From Costus lasius (lineage: Eukaryota > Streptophyta > Magnoliopsida > Zingiberales > Costaceae), in assembly GCA_027563935.2 (NCBI GenBank), contig CM050449.1, positions 41,390,507-41,454,506 of the forward strand: a stretch of DNA of 64,000 bases, written 5' to 3'. Both the position numbers and the translations under genes were made by a program. Shown piece after piece: positions 34,095 through 46,036 of the stretch (position 1 is its first letter; each line of letters opens with the position of its first letter). The notes beneath the pieces are model-generated. The model was not told the DNA's origin. It ran no database searches and saw nothing but the letters and a program-made list of their open reading frames with translations.

Positions 34095-35177
34095 TGTTAA
34101 TGTATATGCCCTGAGACCTAGTATTGGTCCATCTTTGTATTACTTGACTATGATATTTATATATCATTCTGGCATTGTCATTATCATTGTTTGTTTACAT
34201 CTACGATTATATACTTACATGATAATGTCCCTAGAGACAGATTGGATCTGTACTCAAATGATTATCTCCAATCAATGTACCATAGTGGATATGGGATAGC
34301 TATTGTGAGACTGGTATATGGGCTGGTTAGGCACGAGGTGCTAGCGCAGACATATGGGTATATCAGTGGTAGATATGCTGGATTGACCCGCTGTGAGGCA
34401 ATGACTTGGTGTCATAAGTTATCCTCACAAGTGATAAAAGATATATTGATCCCTTGACTTGAGGTCATTGACTATTCTATATGGTTAGGGACATGCTTTG
34501 ATGCAACCTAACACCTCGCCATAGTTGGGAGGCTATAACGGTTGTCATTAAGTATGTCACGACCTATATGAGAAAATCAATGTACAGACAAAGGATTTAC
34601 CCCTTCCTAAGGGAAGCATGATATCCATGGAGCTCTTCTATGGTTCTATGACTGAAAGTGTATGACCATACCCAAGTGAGAACCTGATTTAGTCATGACC
34701 ATGAGATTGGGTGAAAACAAGAGATGACACACTTGTCCAATCGGATATCAATTAGGCAAAGGGACTATAATGTATCTGTACCTAGTTACGATGATGGGGA
34801 TGTCGATGTTGATATCCATTACGATGACTTGGGTAGCAGTGAATGGCACCTAGCAGCGATGCACTGCTAGGTGTCACTCACTGCTTCTGATGACCTTAGG
34901 TCATCACTACCAACGTCAAAAGAACCTACAGGGTCACAAACCTTGATCTCGAGTTTTCGTATTAATCGGGTAGCCTTTAGATCGAGTTATTGGATAACTC
35001 ATATCTATTTTGGAGATTTCATCAACGCCAATGGCATCTCATCAGCTCCAATGGCCTGATGAGATGGAAGAAACTTATTAGGGCAAACTTCCATTTCTGG
35101 CATATTGACCAAATTAACCGTGGTTAAGCCTCATTTGACCTTGGGTTTAATTGGATTAGATCCAATGGATTGGTTAA
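34095..35177 (+). repeat. Copia LTR fragment, plus orientation
   Basis: Starts TGTTAATGTATATGCCC and is the reverse-orientation equivalent of the C1/C2 LTR (GGTCCATCTTTGTA.TACTTGACT, then GATAATGTCCCT.GAGACAGA). It is cut at 35177 by the G1 LTR; the remainder of this LTR was not found. Confidence 0.85.
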
Positions 35178-36366
35178 TGATGTAGGGACATTGCCGAGAA
35201 GATCAACAAGGCTCAAGAAGACCCCAATTCGATATGGGATGAACATCTAAGCTACTTGACTATTTTGGGACTTTGTCCAATTTTGTGAACTTGTCAACCT
35301 CTTGCATTTCATGTGATTGTAATGTTGCTACAAACTATATTTACTTTCAGCACTTGTGTTTGATGTTGTAGGTAGGATTAGCCTAGGTTTTATTTGAAGT
35401 CTTCGTTTTCTTTTAGTGGATGTAGTAGGTTGCTCTAGTCTAGGTTCTTACACACATGTATTGCACAAAACAGGCACCTATCTCCCTCATTGTTGTGTGA
35501 CCGTGACACTCACACTCTGAAGAAGAATCTCATCTGGGTCAACATCAGTCAACATCAATACCGATTGAAGTCAAAACTACACTCAAATCCAGCCCATCAA
35601 GATCACTTGCCAATAGCTCTACCAATGGCTGTAAATCGGATAATCCGGCCAGCATTTGAAGAGCATCAAGTCCACCTGGAATTCAAGCTACAAGCCCAGC
35701 CCATTATCACATACCAACAATCACTCCAACGGCTACAAATCTACTAATCCAATCCATCAAGACTACTTACCAACAGCCCTTCCAACGGCTACCAATTTCT
35801 GCATGCGCATGGAGAAAGCTGACGTCAACCACACTCAAAATCGTCCAACAGGTGTCACCATGCAACCAAAGGAATGTCAAGGGTCATAAGGTGTAAGCAT
35901 GAGGGATAGGTTTTAAGACTGTATTGTTTCACTTTGGCACTTAATCGAAATCTTCTAAAAAAAACTGAAACCCTTGTGTTGTTCTTGAGTTGAGCTTGCT
36001 CCTCACCGGATTGAGCTTGCTCTCCACCCTGGTTACTATTCAGCGTCTGTTTCCCTCAAACATCCATTTCCATCAACATCTCCATCCGGATTGCGCACTA
36101 TTCCTTACCGGCTGATCGCACTGTTCATTACCGACATTAAACTGCCATTTGATCACCTCCCAGGATTGAAGGAAGGTGCTACTCATAGAGTCTGCCGACC
36201 CCTTTGAAGATCTTCTGGCGAAGTTGGCTCTTGGACAGGAATCACAAGACTCCGACCCCCTTAACTTAGGGGGTCCAGGTGCATTCTTCCCAAACCCTCT
36301 CTTATTCTTGCGCATAGAGCTTCATACCTAGGGTGATCCTTGGGCTAGGAATTTGGTCCTTCATCA
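35178..36366 (+). repeat. G1 5' LTR (1189 bp)
   Basis: Starts TGATGTAGGGAC and ends TTGGTCCTTCATCA. The S2 solo LTR is its close relative. The next base leads into the primer site. Confidence 0.9.
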
Positions 36367-36367
36367 G

Positions 36368-36379
36368 TGGTATCAGAGC
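36368..36379 (+). other. G1 primer-binding site
   Basis: TGGTATCAGAGC, the initiator tRNA-Met type, one base after the LTR. Confidence 0.92.
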
Positions 36380-36912
36380 AACCCTTAGGTGCTCGTTTGT
36401 TGTTTGCTGAATGTCTCTGATTTGCGCTATTACTCGCTGAAATTTTCTGCACTTACTTGCGTGACTGATTTCTGAATTGTTAGTTTTCTCTGGTTGGTTT
36501 CTTGCTCATGATTCTCTGGGTTTATTCTCTCTGCCATTGCTACTTGTGCTAGAAACCTAGTCCTGTGTTTGTTGCTGAGTCTTGCACTGAACCTGTTTGT
36601 TGAAACATTACTGAAAGTTCTGATTTGCGTGTAGTGTTGGCTGAACATCTTAATCTGGATTGAAATTCCCAGTCGACTACTGTAGCTTACCGGTTTTGTG
36701 GCTTTCCGATTTCCTGCATTTTTCCTGCCTACTGCTGGCTGCTAATTTTGCATATATGCTTGTTACTATCAATAACTGCCAAAGAATACATGCTCATAAT
36801 CTATTGTTGTACTCAACAATCATTGATAAGTGGTGTTGCTGTTTGTTAGTCCATAAGTTGATTGCTTGTTGGCACCTAGTTCTTTTTGCCCAAATCCATA
36901 CCACCTTTCACC
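36380..36912 (+). other. G1 5' leader
   Basis: Non-coding, with CTGAA/TTCTGC words like the NA1 leader but much shorter (533 versus about 1794 bp). Confidence 0.6.
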
Positions 36913-38050
36913 ATGGTTGTTCGCACAAGGAACAATCAACAAGCTGAGGAGCCTGAGTCTATGCAAAGTCATATCAATACCATGATGGCTATGATGAGGG
37001 ACCTCCAAGCCTCCATGATAGGTTTGGCCCAACGGATGGATAAAGTGGAGAGGGGGAAGGAACCAGTTATTGACCCAACTGAACAGCAGCATGAACCACA
37101 CCCTGGAGTCCCTTTACCCACCCACCTACATCGCACTGAGAGACAGCATGAACCTACCTGGGGAGAAGGTACTAGCCGAACCCAGTACGAACCCAATGAT
37201 AGCCCAAGACCTGAGTTAGAGAACATACTGGCAGCTATGAGTGGTCATCAGAGTGAGTAGCCATACATGTCTAAGGGCAATATGCCAACCGGATACCCTC
37301 TAGGAGCTCCCACATCTAAGTCACATCCCCCCTACCATGAAGAGGAGGATATTTACCGAAATTTAAGGCTCAACACCCCCATCTTTGAGGGTAGTCTTGA
37401 TACCCAAACCTTTCTAGAGTGGCAAATACAGGTTGAAAACTACTTTATATGGAGTAAGATACCTGAACATGGTAAGGTTCAGTGTGTCACTGCTAAAGGG
37501 TTCAGCTCAATTATATTGGAATAGTATCGAACTTAAATTAGCCAGGAGTGGTATCCCTCCCATCACCAAGTGGGAAGAAATGAAATGGAAACTTAGGGAA
37601 AAATATGTCTCACCAAATTATAGACAAAAGTTGTATGACCAACTCACTAGGCTCACTCAAGGAAACGATTCCATAGCCGAATATAATAGAAAATTTGAAG
37701 AACTCTTGCTTAGGTGTGATTTAAATGAAGAAACTTGGCTATCTCTAAATCGGTATAAAGGAGGGTTGAGAGTTGACATTAAGAGAGCCCTTATTCATCA
37801 TAGATGTGAGACTCTAGCCGAGGCCTACCAAAATACCTTAGCTCCTACCAGCAAACCGGGTAACCCTGCTCCTCTCCCTAAAATTCCAAACTCTGAAGTA
37901 AGTCCACGGGACAATAGGAATCCTACCTAACCCCCTAAGGTCACTTGCTATAGTTGTTCCCAACCCGGACACCTTTCTAGGAATTGCCCCAAGAAAGCCT
38001 TATTAATAGGAGGAAGTAGAAGAGGCGGAGGAGGAGGTACCAGCCGAGTA
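36913..38050 (+). pseudogene. G1 gag with zinc knuckle
   Basis: Starts MVVRTRNNQQ at 36913. It is open to a TAG at 37258, continues after it (NTPIFEGSLDTQTFLEWQ), shifts frame near 37500, then shows the Gag core (KWEEMKWKLREKYVSPNY, RLTQGNDSIAEY) and, after another stop, a CCHC knuckle CYSCSQPGHLSRNC near 37950. Gag would coat the element RNA; this copy is broken in at least three places. Confidence 0.85.
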
Positions 38051-38108
38051 TGAGACTGAACAACACCATCCCGAGTATAACAGTGAGGAAGAGCCCACCC
38101 AATTTACC

Positions 38109-38390
38109 ATGGTGGTTAGGTGCAATTACATTAAGGATTTACCGGCTAAAGATTGGAAACGCACTAGTTTGTTTTACACCTACACTCAGTGTAATGGTAA
38201 GGTGTGCAAGATTGTTGTGGATAGTGGTAGCAGTCTGAATGTGGTATCTAAACAGGCTGTGGGTAGACTTGGGTTGACTCAAGAGAAACACCCAAAACCT
38301 TATAACATTTCATGGGTAGATCAAACCAGTATACCGGTGGCCTTTAGGTGTCTAGTACCTCTCAAACTAGCCTCTCATCTAGGAAATATT
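38109..38390 (+). pseudogene. G1 protease, truncated
   Basis: Retropepsin part with YTQCNGKVCKIVVDSGSSLN: here the catalytic D-S-G is intact, in contrast to NA1. It continues to FRCLVPLKLAS and is then replaced by Athila sequence. Confidence 0.85.
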
Positions 38391-38397
38391 TGCAATT

Positions 38398-38590
38398 TAT
38401 CTGCAATTTCTTCTTCAGGTACACATCTTCTAAAAATACCATCAGCACATCTTCTAAACACATAAGGCTCATCCCAAAAATAGTGTTTCACCTCAGCCAA
38501 AAATCTTTTCTTTTTTTGGTAGCTCAAATTAGGAGGAAAAATATTGGCTACAAGATAATTCACTATGTCAGCATACCAGGGTGCTTTGAG
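38398..38590 (-). repeat. 193-bp terminal direct repeat, left copy
   Basis: Encodes the RNase H-integrase junction ([31 protein letters not shown]). Matches 45845-46036 with three visible differences (one is a single-base gap). Confidence 0.9.
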
Positions 38591-39478
38591 TTGTTCAATG
38601 GTTAAGAGCTGTTCTTCAGGGAAAGAATCATTGATTTCATCATTCTTTTCAGTGTCTGCCATTATTCTTGAGAGATGATCTGCAACAAGGTTTTCTGATC
38701 CCTTTTTGTCTTTAATCTCCAAATCAAATTCTTGTAGAAGTAAAATCCATCTGAGTAATCGTGGTTTGCTGTCTTTTTTCTGCATTAAGTATTTCACAGC
38801 TACATGGTCAGTGTACACTACCACTTTGGAGTTAATCAAGTAAGACCTAAATTTATCAAAAGCAAATACTATGGCCAATAATTCCTTCTCAGTGGTGGTG
38901 TAATTTCTTTGTGCCTCATCCAAAGTTTTGCTGGCGTAGTGAATAACATGAGGTTTCTTATCTTTTCTTTGTCCCAAGACTGCTCCCACTGCATAATCAC
39001 TAGCGTCACACATGAGTTCAAAGGGCAAGTCCCAATCTGGGGGCTGAATGATGGGTGTTGAAACCAAATTTTTCTTTAACTCCTGAAAAGCAAATAGACA
39101 TTTCTCATCAAAGCAGAATTTGGCTTCTTTACAAAGTAAATCAGTTAAAGGTTTAGCAAGTTTAGAGAAGTTCTTGATGAATCTCCTGTAAAACTCTGCA
39201 TGTCCCAAAAAGCTCCTGATCTCCTTGACAGTGGTGGGAGGTGCTAATTTCTCAATCACTTCTATCTTGGCCTTGTCCACTTCAATCCCTCTCTCTGAAA
39301 CGAGATGGCCCAAAACTATCCCTGTCTAACCATAAAGTGACATTTTTCCCAATTCAAGACAAGGTTAGTCTCTTTGCATCTCTATAAAACTCTAGAAAGA
39401 TTAGCTAAGCAGTCATCAAAAGAAAAACCATAGACAGAGAAATCATCCATAAAAACATCCATGAAGTCTTCAATAAAT
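38399..39478 (-). pseudogene. Athila-like RT (C-terminal part) and RNase H
   Basis: Begins within RT at FMDVFMDDFSVYG (catalytic YXDD-equivalent MDD), then a stop, then [17 protein letters not shown], the thumb, and an RNase H domain with Asp ([14 protein letters not shown]), Glu (TEKELLAIV) and Asp ([11 protein letters not shown]). The frame is open from 39313 down to the break near 38390. The N-terminal RT motifs are missing because protease text joins directly at about 39479. Confidence 0.9.
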
Positions 39479-40333
39479 TCAGAAAAAAATCATTTTCAAA
39501 ACTAGGACTATCAATTTTTTCACTTTAGGGATCTTTTCACTTTCATTATCAAAAGTAGCACAATCTAAGATATCGTGTTTCTCATCATGAAAATCATCAA
39601 AATCATTCTCCAAACCAGGACTATCAATTTTTTCACAAGAATTTTCCAAGAAATCAGAAAAAGAAACATCAGCAGAAGAATCATCAAACAAACAACTAGC
39701 ATCATAAACTGTGTCATCAATGGACTGAATAGTGCAACAGGAACTAGCATAAGTAGGTTTTTTCAATGAATTATTCAAATCAAACTCAATCTTATCATTG
39801 CCAATTCTTAAAGCAAGTTTATCATTCCTTACATCAATAAGGGCTCCAGTAGTGGCTAAGAATGGCCTACCCAGAATAATAGGAATCTTAGCGTCTTCTT
39901 CCATTTCAAGTACCACAAAATTAGCAGGTATGAAGTACTTACCAACCTGTATAGGAACATCCTCTAGAATACCTACTGGATATTTTACTGATCGATCGGC
40001 AAGCTACAAAGAAATTGTGGTCGGCTTAGGAGCTCCCATGTCCAATTTTCTGCACACAGACAAAGGTATAAGACTTACACTAGCCCCTAGATCACATAAG
40101 GCTCGGTCGAAAGCCATATTTCCAATAAAACATGGGATAGAGAAACTACCTGGATCATTCAATTTCGGTGGTAACCTGTTTTGAATAACAGCACTACATT
40201 CTTCGGTTAAAGAAACAGTACCATAGTTTTCTATCTTTCTTTTGTTAGACAGGATTTCTTTCAAAAATTTAGCATATATGGGCATTTGAGATAAAGCTTC
40301 AGTAAATGGTATATTAATGTAAAGCTTTTTCAA
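39479..40333 (-). pseudogene. Athila-like protease region
   Basis: Contains ALCDLGASVSLIPLSV, the D-L-G-A-S variant usual in Athila elements, and the IPIILGRPFLATTGA loop, with one stop between (after KPTTISL) and an acidic Asp/Ser-rich tail. It leads straight into RT at the deletion junction. Confidence 0.87.
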
Positions 40334-40714
40334 AACATCAAGAAATCTCCCAAATTGCTTATCTAACTTCTCTTGTTCTAACCTTTGGGGAAAAGGTATC
40401 AGTGGTCTAAAGGATGGAGGTAGATTAGTCTTAGATCCGTCTTCTTTACATGGAACATCCTCTTTTTGATTACCACCCTTTTGAGGTGTTGAACTATGTA
40501 GGGTTTGTTCATGTTCAGAAGGCTTTTCTAATTCTAATTCTTCATCCTGATCATTAATAGACTCTTTTTCCTTAAGTTTTCCTAGTTGTCTCCCACTTCT
40601 AGTGATAATGGCATTGCAATGTTCCCCAATGTTTAATCTAGATATTTGTCCTTCTAGAATTTTACTGCAAGTAACTAAGGATTCTACTTGAGAGCAAGAT
40701 GACTAACAGTTTCT

Positions 40715-41515
40715 TCAAGATCTTTGAATTTTTTTTGTGTTTTGAATTTGCAATGAATGGATTTGGCTAGCTAAAAATTTTTCTAACATGTGCTCACTAA
40801 CCTCTTCGGTCAAGGTTTGCTGATCCTCATTCTCATTCTTACCATGTTGATGACAATATGAAATTCCTTCATCTGGAGCCCATTGGCTCTGATTCAAGGA
40901 CATCTCCTCAAACAACTTGAAAGCATCATCAATTGTTCTACTCATCAAGGCTCCCCCTGCAGCAGCATCAATAATGAGGTGAGTGTGATTAATTAAACCA
41001 TAATAAAAAGTTTCAATTAAGACCCGTCGCTCCAAGCCATGGTGAGGACACTTCCTTTGCAATTCATTGTATCGTTCCCATGCTTCACTAAGAGATTCTC
41101 CTTCTTTCTGTTGGAAGTTCATGATTTGATTTCTCAATTGGAAAGTCTTGCTTGGTGGAAAATATCTTGTCAGAAAAGCTTTTGATAATTGATCCTATGT
41201 TGTGAAAGTATTGGGTTGACGAGAATGCAACCAAGTTCGTGCTTGATCCCTGAGAGAAAAAGGGAACAATATCAGTTTTAGTGCATCATCAGAAATTCCA
41301 TGAATTCTTATGGTATCACAATATTCAAGAAAGGTATATAAATGTGAATAAGGATCTTCGATTGATGATCCTCCGAACTGATTCTGCTGGATCATAGTCA
41401 CGAAGGCAGGATTAATTTCAAAGTTGGAGGCCTCAATTGTAGGTCTAGCAATGCTGAAGTGTATCCCCTGAGGATTAGGGGCAGCATAGTCCCTTAGTGA
41501 TCTTTGATCAGCCAT
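40715..41515 (-). pseudogene. Athila-like gag
   Basis: Starts MADQRSLRDYAAPNPQG at ATG 41515. It has DPYSHLYTFLEYCDTI, FPFSLRDQARTWL, a TAG where the family has Trp (TT*DQL, near 41200), then KEGESLSEAWERYNEL, KCPHHGL and DAAAGGALMS. Apart from that stop it is well preserved. Confidence 0.88.
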
Positions 41516-41654
41516 TAGAAATGAATGTCCTCTGCACACTAGAGCAAACTGATCAAATGATGTAAGTAAACAGAAAAGAATAAAAAGATAAAACATAAAT
41601 GAAACCTAGTCTAGCAATACTCTCAACGTCTCTAATATCGACAAAAACTAAGGT

Positions 41655-41756
41655 CCCCGGCAACGGCGCCAAAAACTTGATAGCCCGAAAGGGAACACAA
41701 CAAATCTGGCATGTGTGTACCTTGGACTAATCCTTGGTAACGGCACCAAAAACTTG
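41655..41756 (-). other. tRNA-Asp primer site, duplicated
   Basis: CCCCGGCAACGGCGCCA at 41655-41671 equals the 3' end of plant tRNA-Asp, so the element primes with that tRNA. It should touch the LTR but lies about 80 bp from it; a decayed second copy (CCTTGGTAACGGCACCA, 41732-41748) is in the proper place at the LTR edge. Confidence 0.8.
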
Positions 41757-43589
41757 TTGTTAAACCGCAAGTGCACGGGTATACGAAGTAATAAAAAAGT
41801 ATCAAATTCACAGGGACCTACGTTGTCGAATACTAAATAGTTGATTTCTTACTAACTAAGCAAAACGAGATCGTGAGAATAGCAATCGGTAACTAAAAGC
41901 AGGATTATCAGAGAGAAAAGTTGGGACTAGGGTTTCGTTCACTTAAACTTTTATGTCTAGACATGAATAAGGATTTCGTTGATTCAATTTCATCATGAAG
42001 AAGATATTATCAAAGGATGAACTCAAGGATCACTTTCGTGCATCCGAGCTCTAGAATCTCTAGTGGAGTCTCAAGGATCACTTTCGTGCATCTGAGTCTC
42101 GCAACTAGTTTTGCTTAAGGACCTCCAACGTTCCGATCTTTGCTTTCGCACAAGATCTCCACGTTTGACAAATAGACTCGATCTATGGATTCATGTTATA
42201 ATCATGGCAATTATTTTACTAGAAAAGATCAAGATGGATCTAACCTAAGGAAGGGATCATAACATGCAATTCTAGGGTTCCAAATTCTCAAGCAATTACC
42301 TTTCAGTCTCAAGCGAAAATTCTAAGAACATAATTAATAATATGAACTTAAAGAGAGTCTAAGCACAATTATCACATGAGCAAAATCATCATGCTAAAAT
42401 CAAACTCAACGAAATATTGAAAAAGAAGTTATCTAATCATTAAAAGTCAAGTGAACTACTCCCCCATGTCCCAAGAGTAGTTTAAGCTAGCATGGCGAAG
42501 GAAATACAATATTCCATAATTTCAGAAAATCAGAAATCAACAAAAGGAAGAGTTTTTAGAAAATACAGCACGGCTGTGAAGTATTTCACAGCCGTATTTT
42601 ACAAAAAAAAAAGCGTGAACAGTGGTGGCGATCCTTCTTCCCTTGATTTCTCCTCCAATTTGTCTCTTTTCGATCTGAAACTTCCGGTACGTTGTCTCCT
42701 TCACCAGGCGATGCTTCGGTAGAAAAATCACGACCGGAGGTCGTCTGAATTGAGCGCGGCGGTGAAACCCTCCACGACGGCGTGGATCGCGATTTCTCCC
42801 TCCACGGTCAATCAAAATTGGGGCCTTTTGTCTCTCTGTAATCCTCTCATGAAAAGCTCCCCTTTTGCTTCTTACGGCATCGAATATAAACTTCTGGATC
42901 ATCCGCAATCATCTCCGCAAGGATCGGGCGTGGACATTGACCTGGGAATCGCGTTCAAACACCGGAATACGACAGTGTAATATCTTACGACACTGCCGTA
43001 AAATCCATCGATTATTCTGTTCTGAAATTGCTGGAACAATACGACAGCGTAATTTGGTTTACGACAGTACCGTAAAATCGGCTGAACTTTCTGTTCTGAA
43101 GACGTCTGGAAAATACGGCCCGTAAACTGGTTTACGGTAGTGCCGTAATTTCAGCGAAGGTCTCTGTTCCGAAAGCGCCCCAAAATACGGCCGTGTAAAT
43201 TCTTACGGTGGTGCCGTAATTTCGCGAAAGCCTTCTGTTCGGTAAATCACCAAAATACGGCCGTGATCTCGATAATACGATAGCCATGTAAAATACGATA
43301 CCGTAAAATCCTTTACGGCACTACCGTATTTTGGGTTCTTTGCCTCGATTTGCGTGAAAATTCTTGGGTGACTTCTTCTTGATGATGAGAACTCTTCCAT
43401 GTATTTGATTTTTGCTTGAAAAATACCTAAAATAGTGCCTTTTTGCTTGAAAAATATGAAAAACCAAAATAGAAGTAGACTTTGTAATATTTAATGGATT
43501 CAGCATAAAAACAAGTAAAAAGATCCTCAATTTAGCATGAAAAGGTATCTAAAATGATACAAAATATACTATATATTTTGGTGTCATCA
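41755..43589 (-). repeat. Athila-like LTR (1835 bp)
   Basis: Plus-strand start TGTTGTTAAACCGC, end TTTTGGTGTCATCA (complement TGATGACACC). It serves as 3' LTR to the integrase side and 5' LTR to the gag side. Same family as, but clearly diverged from, 47649-49350. It contains a dyad array at 42969-43330. Confidence 0.87.
42969..43330. repeat. Dyad array TACGG...CCGTA in LTR
   Basis: About five units of roughly 70 bp, each with a short palindromic core such as TACGACACTGCCGTA, TACGACAGTACCGTA, TACGGTAGTGCCGTA and TACGGTGGTGCCGTA, separated by a less conserved 'tctgttc.gaa' block. A related inverted pair (CACGGCTGTG ... CACAGCCGTA) is at 42568-42596. Confidence 0.8.
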
Positions 43590-44717
43590 AACACATAAGG
43601 CTCAAACCTTGCTTGTCCTAAAGCAAAAATCAAAATTTGATTAAAAGAATAACCTTTTCATGCTCAATAAATTTCTAAAATACAACTTGTCAATGAAAAA
43701 TTCTATTAATTGATTTACAAAATTTCAAGTAAACATATCATCCTCAGAACTCAATTTTCTAGATTCACAACTCAATCAAATAAAATTTTGCAACCGTATG
43801 ATAAATAGAAATTTCAATCTCATGATTTCACCCAGTATCAATTTAAATCTATCATGGCTTTTGTTTACAGGAATTAGGTCTCCAAGATATTTTTCCACAC
43901 ATAGTTTTTTTTTTATGCATTTTGTTTGTTTTTGTAAAGATGGCATGTACCCACATAGACATATACTTTTTATTTTTGACTTCAACTCTTTCTTCGGTAC
44001 CACTGTCAATTTTACACAGTGCCAAGCAGAGGAGTCTTATTCTTTTTCTCTCTCATTATTTTTCATGTATAGACTTCAACCCATGTTCTTAGGTATCACT
44101 ATCAATTTTACATAGTGCCAAATAGGGGAGTCTCTCACTATTTTTATGGATCTTGGATTCTTCTTTCCCAACAAATAGCAAAAATAGACTAAGCCTCAAC
44201 TAGGTTGATCAATTGATCTAAATTCTCAAATCATACTAATATACTCATTTTCTTCAAAAGAGAAGTTTCACCTTTAAATATTACTCTTCAAATAATATAT
44301 CTACCCAAAATTTTATACATCAATCAATGTCATATCTCAATAGACAAATATGTATTGAAGAAATAAATTTAACATGACAGGGCTATATCTTCAATCATGC
44401 ATCGTGGAAGATATTTATCAATGAAAATCTTTTTAAAAAAAATAGGATCACACCACAAGATGGTAGAAAGTGGATCGTATGCATCCAATTTTTTTTCAAA
44501 AGATCGAGGAAAATAGAATGCAAAGTAGTATGGAAAGTGATGCTCACAAAATTCAATTTTTCGCCACCGTTGGATTCAACTTTCTTCATAACTCCCTCTT
44601 TATTATATTCCCCTAAAAAAAAGGAAATTTTAATTCTAAAAATAACTAAAATAGAAGTGATTAAACTAATCAAGAGTGCTTGGGTTGCCTCCCAAGAAGC
44701 GCTAGTTTAAAAGGTCA
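43590..44717 (-). other. Athila 3' non-coding region
   Basis: Between integrase and LTR. A polypurine-like GCTTTAGGACAAGCAAGG (complement) is near 43605-43625. No env-like frame recognised; short AT-rich open stretches only. Confidence 0.6.
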
Positions 44718-45974
44718 TTAGCTTGACCGTTCGACACTCGGATTTGATCGTGGCTTATCAAGGTAAAAACTTTCCTTTTCCCCAATCTGCTCTTCCTGAT
44801 AATAATGCTTCAATCTTTGACCATTAACTTTGAATTCTCCCGTTCCCTCGCTCCATACATCTACAGCTTCGTAGGGATCTTTCTTTACCTGAAAAGGACC
44901 AGACCATCGAGACTTAAGCTTTCCTGAAAAAAGTCTCAATCTAGAATTGAATAATAGAACAAAGTCACCTGGTTGGAAGTCTTTTCTGAAAATCTGTCGA
45001 TCATGCCATCTCTTAGTCCTCTCTTTGTAGATTCTTGCATTCTCATATGCAGAGAGTCTGATCTCATCTAGCTCATTTAATTGCAACCTCCGTTTTTCAC
45101 CCGCATTTCTCAAGTCAAAATTCAGCTTCTTGATTGCCCAGAACGCCTTATGCTCGAGCTCTACGGGAAGGTGACATGATTTTTCATAAATCAATTGAAA
45201 GGGGGACATACCTATGGGTGTTTTGAAAGCAGTCCTGTAAGCCCACAATGCAGCATCAAGTTTGAATGCCTAGTCTTTTCTAGTGCACGACACAATTTTC
45301 TCCAGAATTCCTTTGATCTCTCTGTTTGATATCTCAACCTGTCCACTTGTTTGGGGGTGATAGGGTGTTACAACTTTATGATTAACTCCGTACTTTCTGA
45401 GTAAGGCTGAAAACTTATGTTCTATGAAATGGGAGCCTCCATCACTGATCACTACTCGGGGTGTTCCATATCGTGGAAAGATAATCTTCTTGAACAGTTT
45501 AATAACAACTCTCGAATCATTGGTTGGTGAAGCAAGAGCTTCAACCCATTTTGAGACATAATCAACTGCTACAAGAATGTACTTGTTAGCTCCAGAAGAT
45601 GGGAAAGGTCTCATGAAGTCAATCCCCCAAACATCAAATATCTCAACTTCAAGAATATTGGACAGTGGCATTTCATGTCTTCTGTTAATATTCCTAGTCT
45701 TTTGACATCTATCACAGGATGATACAAAGTTTCTAGCATCTTTGAAAATTGTGGGCCAATAAAAACCTGATTGTAGCACCTTAAAAGCAGTTTTTTCAGT
45801 ACCGGCATGACCACCATAGGAGGATCCATGGCATTGAAGCAAAATATCTGCAATTTCTTCTTCAGGTACACATCTTCTAAAAATGCCATCAGCACATCTT
45901 CTAAACACATAAGGCTCATCCCAAAAATAGTATTTCACCTCAGCCAAAAATCTTTTCTTTTTTTGGTAGCTCAA
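44718..45974 (-). pseudogene. Athila-like integrase
   Basis: Two frames, 45974-45270 and 45248-44718, split by one stop after SCTRKD. HHCC zinc finger ([14 protein letters not shown] ... CDRCQ), catalytic Asp in VWGIDFM, Asp in VISDGGSHF, Glu in [13 protein letters not shown], then [19 protein letters not shown] and a C-terminal domain with [18 protein letters not shown]. One nonsense change apart, it looks well preserved. Confidence 0.92.
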
Positions 45975-46036
45975 ATTAGAGGAAAAATATTGGCTACAAG
46001 ATAATTCACTATGTCAGCATACCAGGGTGCTTTGAG
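45845..46036 (-). repeat. 193-bp terminal direct repeat, right copy
   Basis: Partner of 38398-38590. Immediately right of it the sequence is scrambled: words from the adjoining region (ttcactat.tcag, cagtgtctgcca, atattggctacaa) recur out of order to about 46075. Confidence 0.88.

Larger units (their letters stand above)
35178..38390 (+). mobile_element. G1: 5' half of a Ty3/gypsy element
   Basis: LTR (35178-36366), initiator tRNA-Met primer site, leader, gag with zinc knuckle, and the first part of the protease. It is cut at about 38390 by minus-strand Athila sequence; RT, integrase and 3' LTR are absent. The frames carry stops and shifts. Same family as S2 by LTR sequence; related to NA1 by LTR start, primer site and protease region. 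Confidence 0.88.

Noticed and set aside
38379..38383. CTAGG at the left Athila junction and again at 49351-49355, a possible 5-bp target duplication
   Set aside because: The left junction is not an LTR end, and the right flank is copia LTR while the left flank is G1, so it cannot be one insertion site; probably chance.
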